The notes below the pieces were generated by a model, which was not told where the DNA came from, searched no databases, and worked only from the letters and a program-made list of their open reading frames with translations. This document shows, in pieces, positions 14,571 through 19,684 of a stretch of DNA of 19,684 nt; within the stretch, counting starts at the first letter, position 1, and each line of letters opens with the position of its first letter. This DNA is from DAOUAM01 sp034433305. GTDB taxonomy: Bacteria > Chloroflexota > Dehalococcoidia > Lucifugimonadales > DAOUAM01. Both the position numbers and the translations under genes were made by a program. The DNA is taken from positions 1 to 19,684 of the forward strand of contig DAOUAM010000105.1 in assembly GCA_034433305.1 (NCBI GenBank), in the 5' to 3' direction.

Positions 14571-15458
14571 ATGGGACAGCAGATCGCCATCGGAGGTTTC
14601 CAGCGGACGCTGCACGTAGGTATGCGCAGCATCCGACGGTTCGCGGTGCGCAGCCCCATGTCCACCTTGTGGGGCAGCATCGCCCTGCTGCTGGTGCTCA
14701 TGGCCATCGCGGCGCCCGTGCTGGCCCCCGCCGACCCCCTTCAGCCCGACTTCACCAGGCTGAACGCCGCGCCCGACAGCAAGAACTACTTCGGCACCGA
14801 CCAGATAGGCCGGGACGTGCTTAGCAGGGTCATATACGGCTCCCGCATAACCCTGTTTGTGTCGCTGGCCTCGGTGCTGCTGGGGACCACCGCCGGGGCT
14901 GTGTGGGGGCTCGCCAGCGGCTACATAGGCGGCAGGGCGGACATGGTGAGCCAGCGCCTGGTGGAGGTTGTCATGTCCATGCCTGGCCTGATCCTGGCCT
15001 TCGTGATGGCGATGGTGCTGGGCGCCGGCGTGTGGACGGTCATCATCGCCATCGCCGTGACGCGCCTGCCCTTCGGGGCGCGGGTCATACGGTCGGTAGC
15101 GCTGTCGGTGAAACACTCCTCCTACGTGGACGCCGCGCGGAGCATAGGGGCATCGCCCCTGCGCATCATGGCGCGCCACATAGCTCCCCAGTGCGTGGCA
15201 CCCTATCTGGTGCTGGCGACAGTCCACCTGGGCTCGGCCATCATCATCGAGGCGTCTCTGAGCTTCCTGGGCCTGGGCATCCGCCCGCCCACGCCCACCT
15301 GGGGCGGCATGCTGGGCGAGGCGTCCAACCAGCTTTTCCCATACTGGTGGCAGGTCGTCTTCCCCGGACTGTTCATCACCATTACCGTCCTGGCCTTCAA
15401 CCTGCTGGGCGACGGCCTCCGGGACGTGCTGGACCCACGGCTGCGCGGCAGCACGTGA
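14571..15458 (+). CDS. DppC-like peptide-type ABC transporter permease (second set)
   Basis: This permease has 295 residues, the normal length for DppC/OppC. Helix 1 is at about 34-52, the hallmark GTDQIGRDVLSRVIYGSRIT at 75-94, and the EAA loop at about 184-212 (SYVDAARSIGASPLRIMARH). LSFLGLGIRPPTPTWGGML precedes the last helices, and the end is GDGLRDVLDPRLRGST. It lacks the extra external segment seen in the other DppC-like protein here, which makes that insertion stand out. The start lies 4 nt past the upstream stop, so translation is probably coupled. No ATPase gene follows. Confidence 0.93.
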   Translation: MGQQIAIGGFQRTLHVGMRSIRRFAVRSPMSTLWGSIALLLVLMAIAAPVLAPADPLQPDFTRLNAAPDSKNYFGTDQIGRDVLSRVIYGSRITLFVSLASVLLGTTAGAVWGLASGYIGGRADMVSQRLVEVVMSMPGLILAFVMAMVLGAGVWTVIIAIAVTRLPFGARVIRSVALSVKHSSYVDAARSIGASPLRIMARHIAPQCVAPYLVLATVHLGSAIIIEASLSFLGLGIRPPTPTWGGMLGEASNQLFPYWWQVVFPGLFITITVLAFNLLGDGLRDVLDPRLRGST

Positions 15459-15500
15459 GAAGACTGATATACAGGGATATCAGCCCCTGGTTTAGATATA

Positions 15501-15529
15501 TTGCTAAGTGAATAGCCTTGGGGTATCAT
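15501..15529 (+). promoter_or_regulatory. Candidate sigma-70-like promoter for the DUF1501 gene
   Basis: TTGCTA (15501-15506), a 17-nt spacer and TATCAT (15524-15529) lie in an AT-richer patch. A start near 15536 leaves about 30 nt of leader with GAAGGAGG before the ATG at 15568. A 7-bp hairpin (CTGATAT/ATATCAG) just after the upstream permease gene lies about 15 nt before it. The promoter overlaps the upstream ATG at 15508, arguing against that start. Confidence 0.5.
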
Positions 15530-15567
15530 GCAGGCGACAGGCAGCGAACGAGAGAAGGAGGCGTTGC

Positions 15568-16698
15568 ATGGCTTCTAGCAAGCGAGACAAAGCGCTTGTT
15601 GTGATCCAGTTGTCTGGAGGCAACGATTGTCTCAATACCGTCATCCCTTACAACGAGGGGCTGTACTACGACTTCCGCCCCTCGGTCAGGATAGAGCCTG
15701 ACCAGGTCCTCAAGCTCAATAGCGAACTGGGCCTCAACCCCAACATGGCCGCCGTCAAGCGGCTGTGGGACGAGGGCAAGGTGGCCGTCATAAACGGCAT
15801 CGGCTATCCCAACCCCAACCGCTCCCATTTCCGCTCCATGGACATCTGGCATACCGCCGAGCCTACCAAGGTGGCTACCGAGGGCTGGCTGGGCCGGGCC
15901 GTGAAGGACATGGACCCCCGGGGTGAGAACGTGCTGACCGCCATCAACTTTGGCCGCGGGCTGCCCAGGGCGCTGGGCTGTCGGGGCGTGCCAGTGGCCT
16001 CGGTGGGCAACCTGGAGACCTACGGCCTGTACCCTGACCTCCAGGACGAGTGGCTGCGCAAGTACGCCCTGGACGCCTTCGCCAAGATGTACGGCGGCGG
16101 CCTCAAGGATGCCGTCATGGACTACATCGGCCAGACCGGCACCGATGCCCTCAAGGGCGCGGACATCCTCAGGACCGCTCCCGCAAAGTACAAGTCCAGC
16201 GTGGAGTACGCCGCCAACCCCTTCGCCCAGACCATGAAGAGCGTGGCCCAGGTGCTCTTCGCCGACTTCGGCACCAGGATTTTCTACACCCAGCACGGCA
16301 GCTTCGACACCCACGCCGGCGAGCTGGTGACCCATACCAAGCTGTGGCAGGACATCTCCGAGGCCATCGGCGACTTCCAGGACGACCTGAAGGAGCATGG
16401 CCGCGAGGATGACGTGGTCATCCTCATCTTCTCGGAGTTCGGCCGGCGCATCAAGGACAACGGCTCCGGCACCGACCACGGCTCGGGCGGCGTGGCCTTC
16501 GTCATCGGCAACTCCGTCAAGGGCGGCCTCTACGGCGAGTACCCGTCCCTGGAACCCAGCAAGCAGCTCGAAGGCGACCTGCACTTCAACAACGACTTCC
16601 GCTGCACCTACTCCACCATCCTGGAGCAGTGGCTGGGAGTCGAGGCCCCGCCCATCGTCAACGGGCGCTTCGAGCAGTTCAATTTCATAAAGAAGTAG
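15568..16698 (+). CDS. DUF1501 family protein
   Basis: The ATG at 15568 follows GAAGGAGG at 6 nt and gives 376 residues. The N-terminus has the DUF1501 hallmark LVVIQLSGGNDCLNTVIPYN (the common form has GGNDGLN; here Cys21). Further family segments are VAVINGIGYPNPNRSHFRSM, HGSFDTHAG, VILIFSEFGRR and GTDHGSGGVAFVIG. The family is related to sulfatase/alkaline-phosphatase folds, but its activity is unknown. Members usually carry a Tat signal; none is seen here, so the protein may be cytosolic or the signal was lost. DUF1501 and DUF1800 genes are commonly paired. Here DUF1501 comes first, with one hairpin module between the two genes. Confidence 0.9.
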   Translation: MASSKRDKALVVIQLSGGNDCLNTVIPYNEGLYYDFRPSVRIEPDQVLKLNSELGLNPNMAAVKRLWDEGKVAVINGIGYPNPNRSHFRSMDIWHTAEPTKVATEGWLGRAVKDMDPRGENVLTAINFGRGLPRALGCRGVPVASVGNLETYGLYPDLQDEWLRKYALDAFAKMYGGGLKDAVMDYIGQTGTDALKGADILRTAPAKYKSSVEYAANPFAQTMKSVAQVLFADFGTRIFYTQHGSFDTHAGELVTHTKLWQDISEAIGDFQDDLKEHGREDDVVILIFSEFGRRIKDNGSGTDHGSGGVAFVIGNSVKGGLYGEYPSLEPSKQLEGDLHFNNDFRCTYSTILEQWLGVEAPPIVNGRFEQFNFIKK

Positions 16699-16726
16699 CT
16701 ATCGGCCATCGGCGGTCAGCGCTAGC

Positions 16727-16800
16727 CCCCTCTCTGTCTCTCCCCCAGAGGGGGAGAGGAGATCTCCTGCCCCCTTTGGGGGAAGGCCAGGAAGGGGGCC
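16727..16800 (-). repeat. Double-hairpin intergenic repeat module, inverted copy
   Basis: CTCTCCCCC (16738-16746) and GGGGGAGAG (16750-16758) form a perfect 9-bp stem with a 3-nt loop, and CCCCCTTTGGGGG follows near 16770. Read on the minus strand, the order and the tail match the plus-strand copies elsewhere. It lies between the DUF1501 and DUF1800 genes and could affect their relative expression. Confidence 0.85.
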
Positions 16801-16839
16801 TGAAAGCTGATTGCTTCTAACCAAGGAGGCGGTATTAGC

Positions 16840-18306
16840 ATGGCTACCACCAGAAGGGCCACCAGGAAGAAGGCCACCCGAGAGGACAGGGAGCTTATGG
16901 CGCACCTCCTGCGCCGCGCGGGCTTCGGGGCGACGCGGGAGGAGCTGGACGCCTGCGTAGCCAAAGGCTACCAGGCCACGGTGGAGGAGCTACTGCACCC
17001 AGGCGACCCGCAGAGCATGCCCGACGACATCATCCGGCGCTACCACGTGGACATGCACGAGTCACGCTTCGGGCCCAGCGCCGCGGGCTACTGGCTCTAC
17101 CGCATGGTCACCACCAGGTGCCCCCTGGAGGAGAAGATCGCCCTCTTCTGGCACGGCATCTTCGCCACAGGCTACGCCAAGACCAACCAGGCCAGGGCGC
17201 TGCTGAACCAGATTGACATGTTCCGCCACCACGGCCTGGGCAGGCTGGACGACCTGCTCATCGAGCTGTCCAGGGACCCGGCCATGATTATCTGGCTGGA
17301 CAACCAGGACAACCACAACGGCGCTATCAACGAGAACTATGGCCGAGAGCTGCTGGAGCTGTTCTCCATGGGCATCGGCAACTACACCGAGGACGACATC
17401 AAGGAAGGCTCCCGCGCCTTCACCGGCTGGACGCTGGGCAACGTGGAGTACATGGCTGTGCGGGCCACCAAGGACTCTATCTGGCCCTATGGCCGCATCT
17501 CCTGGCACTTCAACTACAGGGAGCAGGACCACGACTCCGGCGTGAAGAAGTTCCTGGGCGAGACGGGCCGCTTCAACGGCGAGGACGTCGTCCACATCAT
17601 CTGCAAGCAGCCGGCTACGGCCCGTTTCATCGCCCGGCACATGTACGACTTCTTCGTGGCCGATGAGGTGCCGGTGCCCCAGTGGCCCTACACGCCGCCG
17701 CGCGACCCCGAGGCCATCGAGGTCCTGTCCAGGGCCTACTTCGAGGGTAACCACGAGATACGCCACATGCTGCGGGTGCTGTTCAACTCCGACTTCTTCA
17801 AGGAGTCGCGCTTCACCCATGTGAAAAGCCCCGCCGAGCTGGTGGTGGGCACCATCCGCCTGAGCGGCGACTTCCGCCAGCCCAGCCTGGAGATGATCGA
17901 GGTCGCCAACCAGACCAGCTACATGGGCCAGAGCCTCCTCAGCCCGCCCACGGTGGAGGGCTGGCACGAGGGCACCGAGTGGATTGACAGCGGCTCGCTG
18001 GTGGAGCGGGTCAACTTCGCCGCCAGACAGCTTGGCGATGTCACCAAGCCGGGCGTGCGGGCCATCATTGACCGACTGGCGTCCATGGACGGCGGCCACT
18101 TCACGCCCGAGCAGCTTGTGGACAGTTGCCTGGACCTGCTGGGGCCGATCCCGGCCTCCCGGGAGACGCGCAGGTCGCTGGTGGACTTCGTGGCCCGCGA
18201 TGGCGACCTGGACCTCAAGGGCCATCAGCCCGGCGACGCCGCCGAGCTGCGGGTCGCCAACCTGCTCAGACTCATCGCCTCCACCAGGGAGTACCAGCTA
18301 GCGTAA
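16840..18306 (+). CDS. DUF1800 family protein
   Basis: The product has 488 residues, a usual length for DUF1800. AAGGAGG lies about 10 nt before the ATG. The N-terminus has the family opening HLLRRAGFGATREEL (22-36). Central motifs are LFWHGIFATGYAK, RDPAMIIWLDNQDN, and NENYGRELLELFSMGIGNYT followed by GSRAFTGWTL. The C-terminal half includes FNSDFFKESRFTHVKSPAELV and SLLSPPTVEGWHEG. The biochemical role is unknown; the family often accompanies DUF1501 and is thought to act with it. There is no signal peptide, and the start is rich in Arg/Lys/Thr (TTRRATRKKATRED). The preceding gene is 141 nt away, with a hairpin module in the gap. Confidence 0.92.
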   Translation: MATTRRATRKKATREDRELMAHLLRRAGFGATREELDACVAKGYQATVEELLHPGDPQSMPDDIIRRYHVDMHESRFGPSAAGYWLYRMVTTRCPLEEKIALFWHGIFATGYAKTNQARALLNQIDMFRHHGLGRLDDLLIELSRDPAMIIWLDNQDNHNGAINENYGRELLELFSMGIGNYTEDDIKEGSRAFTGWTLGNVEYMAVRATKDSIWPYGRISWHFNYREQDHDSGVKKFLGETGRFNGEDVVHIICKQPATARFIARHMYDFFVADEVPVPQWPYTPPRDPEAIEVLSRAYFEGNHEIRHMLRVLFNSDFFKESRFTHVKSPAELVVGTIRLSGDFRQPSLEMIEVANQTSYMGQSLLSPPTVEGWHEGTEWIDSGSLVERVNFAARQLGDVTKPGVRAIIDRLASMDGGHFTPEQLVDSCLDLLGPIPASRETRRSLVDFVARDGDLDLKGHQPGDAAELRVANLLRLIASTREYQLA

Positions 18307-18321
18307 CGCCAGTAGCATTGG

Positions 18322-18359
18322 CAGCCACAGGGGCGTTCCGTGGAACGCCCCTGTGGCTG
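18322..18359 (+). terminator. Perfect 18-bp inverted repeat after DUF1800
   Basis: CAGCCACAGGGGCGTTCC (18322-18339) and its exact complement (18342-18359) are separated by only GT. It starts 15 nt after the DUF1800 stop and ends 27 nt before the next start. No T-run follows. It could be a terminator or an mRNA-end hairpin that separates expression of the NHL gene from the DUF pair. Confidence 0.6.
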
Positions 18360-18386
18360 TCTGCCAAGTCCAGGGGAGATAGTGTG

Positions 18387-19406
18387 ATGACAACGCAGAC
18401 CGCCAGGCGCGCCCTGAAACTGGAATACCTCAAGACCATCGGCATCGTCAATAACGCCCCCACAGGCCGGGGGTTCGCCAACCCGGTGGACCTGGTGGTG
18501 GCACGCGACGGGCGCATTTTCGTGCTCAACCGTGGCGCCTACACCTTCACGCGGGTGGGCATCTGCAACCTCAACGAGGAGTACCTGGGCGAGTTCAGCT
18601 CCCATGGCGAGAAGGACGGCCAGCTCAAGCTGCCCACGGCCATCGCCATGGACAGCAAGGAAAACGTGTACGTGGCCGACGAGTACACCCATCGCATCAG
18701 CATCTTCGACTCGTCGGGCAAGTTCCTGGGCAAGTGGGGCACCTTCGGCAGCGGCGAGGGCCAGTTCAACGGCCCTGCCGGCCTGGCACTGGACGCCCAG
18801 GACAATGCTTACGTGGTGGACCAGCACAACAGCCGCGTCCAGAAGTACACCGCCGATGGCAAGTTCCTGGCCCAGTGGGGCACCTTCGGCAGCGGCGACG
18901 GCCAGTTCAACATGCCCTGGGGCATCACCGTCGGCCCGGACGGTAACGTGTACGTGGCCGACTGGCGCAACGACCGCGTCCAGAAGTTCTCGCCCGATGG
19001 CAGGTTCCTGGCGAAGTTCGGCAGGCCAGGCCAGGGCGAGGGCGAGTTCCACCGGCCATCCAAGGTGGCCGTGGACACGGAAGGCTACATCTACGTGGCC
19101 GACTGGGGCAACGAGCGCGTGCAGGTGCTCAGGCCCGACGGCAAGCTGGAGCTGCTCCTCAGAGGGCAGGCCACGCTCTCCAGGTGGGCCATGGACTTCT
19201 TCGCCTCCAACCAGGACGAGTGGCGCGAGCGCCAGAAGGCCAACCTGGTCCCGGAGCTGCCGCCCCACCTGCGGACGCCCTACCACATCTCGTCCCAGAC
19301 CGAGCCTTATTTCTGGGGGCCGACATCGGTGAACCTGGACAGGGAGGGCCGGCTCTACGTCACCGAGACGGCCCGCCATCGGATACAGATTTACCAGAAG
19401 CAATAG
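18387..19406 (+). CDS. Six-bladed NHL-repeat beta-propeller protein
   Basis: The ATG at 18387 follows GGGGAGA at a proper distance and gives 339 residues; the frame is open further upstream, but that part overlaps the DUF1800 gene and the hairpin. Six NHL repeats can be counted, each with a VYVAD-type strand (IFVLN, VYVAD, AYVVD, VYVAD, IYVAD, LYVTE) followed by a xxRIxxF or RVQKF strand and GKFLxxWGTFGSGxGQF loops. About 45 residues (LSRWAMDFFASNQDEWRERQ...) are inserted between blades 5 and 6. No signal peptide or membrane segment is visible, so a cytosolic scaffold or binding protein is likely. NHL propellers bind proteins or RNA or act as lyases; no catalytic set is evident. The gene follows the DUF1501/DUF1800 pair. 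Confidence 0.88.
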   Translation: MTTQTARRALKLEYLKTIGIVNNAPTGRGFANPVDLVVARDGRIFVLNRGAYTFTRVGICNLNEEYLGEFSSHGEKDGQLKLPTAIAMDSKENVYVADEYTHRISIFDSSGKFLGKWGTFGSGEGQFNGPAGLALDAQDNAYVVDQHNSRVQKYTADGKFLAQWGTFGSGDGQFNMPWGITVGPDGNVYVADWRNDRVQKFSPDGRFLAKFGRPGQGEGEFHRPSKVAVDTEGYIYVADWGNERVQVLRPDGKLELLLRGQATLSRWAMDFFASNQDEWRERQKANLVPELPPHLRTPYHISSQTEPYFWGPTSVNLDREGRLYVTETARHRIQIYQKQ

Positions 19407-19506
19407 CGCGGGCGCGGCAAGACCAGGTACAGCTTCAATATAGCCCTTGAGGGGACTTTGGCCTGGGCAGAGGTCTCACCCCATCTCCTCGGCAGGCCCT
19501 GGCTCG

Positions 19507-19576
19507 GCCCCCTTCCTGGCCTTTCCACAAGGGGGGAAGGGATGGTCCTCGCCCCCTTTGGGGGAGAGCTAGAGAG
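19507..19576 (+). repeat. Double-hairpin module copy next to the IS110-like element, tail missing
   Basis: CCCCCTTCCTGGCC, a variant first hairpin (TTTCCACAAGGGGGGAA), TCCTCG and CCCCCTTTGGGGG appear in the usual order. The tail reads AGAGCTAGAGAG and then changes to CAACTGTC at 19577, where other copies continue GGGGCTGG. The rest of 19407-19595 shows no gene. Confidence 0.8.
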
Positions 19577-19595
19577 CAACTGTCTTGGGTGTCAA

Positions 19596-19684
19596 TCACT
19601 TTGTATAGGCAGGGTTCCAGGGACGGTCTTGCTTGAGCAGCGCATTCAACACCACCAGGAGCTTGTGCATGCAGGCCGTTAGCG
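19596..19684 (-). CDS. C-terminus of an IS110-family-like transposase, partial
   Basis: On the minus strand the frame entering from the right edge reads LTACMHKLLVVLNALL, then KQDRPWNPAYTK, with TGA at 19596-19598. The ACMxKLLxxLNAxL...PW pattern is characteristic of the end of IS110/IS116/IS902 transposases (Transposase_20 region). Only 28 complete codons are inside the window, so the catalytic DEDD domain, the serine motif and the left end cannot be seen. The stop lies about 20 nt from the point where a repeat module is interrupted, suggesting a short right end of the element. Confidence 0.75.
   Translation of the reverse strand, partial: LTACMHKLLVVLNALLKQDRPWNPAYTK

Noticed and set aside
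15526..16584. Minus-strand open frame of 352 codons
   Set aside because: Complementary shadow of the DUF1501 gene, with low-complexity composition.
17062..18225. Minus-strand open frame of 387 codons
   Set aside because: Complementary shadow of the DUF1800 gene.
18126..18386. Upstream extension of the NHL gene start
   Set aside because: It overlaps DUF1800 in another frame and crosses the 18-bp palindrome; the ATG at 18387 has a ribosome site and begins the family-like sequence.

Overview
This 19.7-kb stretch is GC-rich and densely coded. It looks like an accessory or nutrient-uptake region of a heterotrophic bacterium. The lipoprotein linkers rich in Thr, Pro and Ala, the two oligopeptide-type ABC permease sets, the DUF1501/DUF1800 pair, the NHL and YVTN propellers and the abundant GC-rich hairpin repeats together suggest Chloroflexota (Dehalococcoidia/SAR202-like). 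That placement is an inference from gene content only; there is no rRNA or marker gene here.

Layout. (1) 1-2276, + strand: the C-terminus of a probable family-5 solute-binding protein, a long hairpin, then DppB-like and DppC-like permeases. (2) 2455-2988, +: a small lipoprotein with a cupredoxin-like but ligand-poor domain. (3) 3406-8195, - strand: a 13-repeat beta-propeller lipoprotein, a class IIA HAD phosphatase-like protein, and an OppF/OppD ATPase pair with a good promoter and a palindromic operator-like site. (4) 9117-9896, +: an HpcH/HpaI-type aldolase. (5) 10450-11262, +: a xylose-isomerase-like TIM barrel, flanked by two copies of a MITE-like element. (6) 11780-15458, +: a second solute-binding protein (frameshifted as sequenced) with DppB/DppC permeases. 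(7) 15568-19406, +: DUF1501, DUF1800 and a six-bladed NHL protein. (8) 19596-19684, -: the last 28 codons of an IS110-like transposase, which no long ORF reveals.

How the parts fit. Two binding-protein/permease sets lie on the + strand, each without ATPases. One OppD/OppF pair on the - strand could energise either or both (inference). The aldolase and isomerase look like catabolic enzymes for sugar acids or related hydroxy-keto acids, which would fit uptake of small organic solutes. DUF1501 and DUF1800 are a frequent pair of unknown function.

The intergenic DNA is the most unusual part. A short double-hairpin module (runs of C5 and G5 with 3-nt loops) occurs at least six times, always outside genes. 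Two copies of a larger element with this module inside flank the isomerase gene, one with clear terminal inverted repeats. The IS110-like element at the right edge appears to interrupt another copy of the module.
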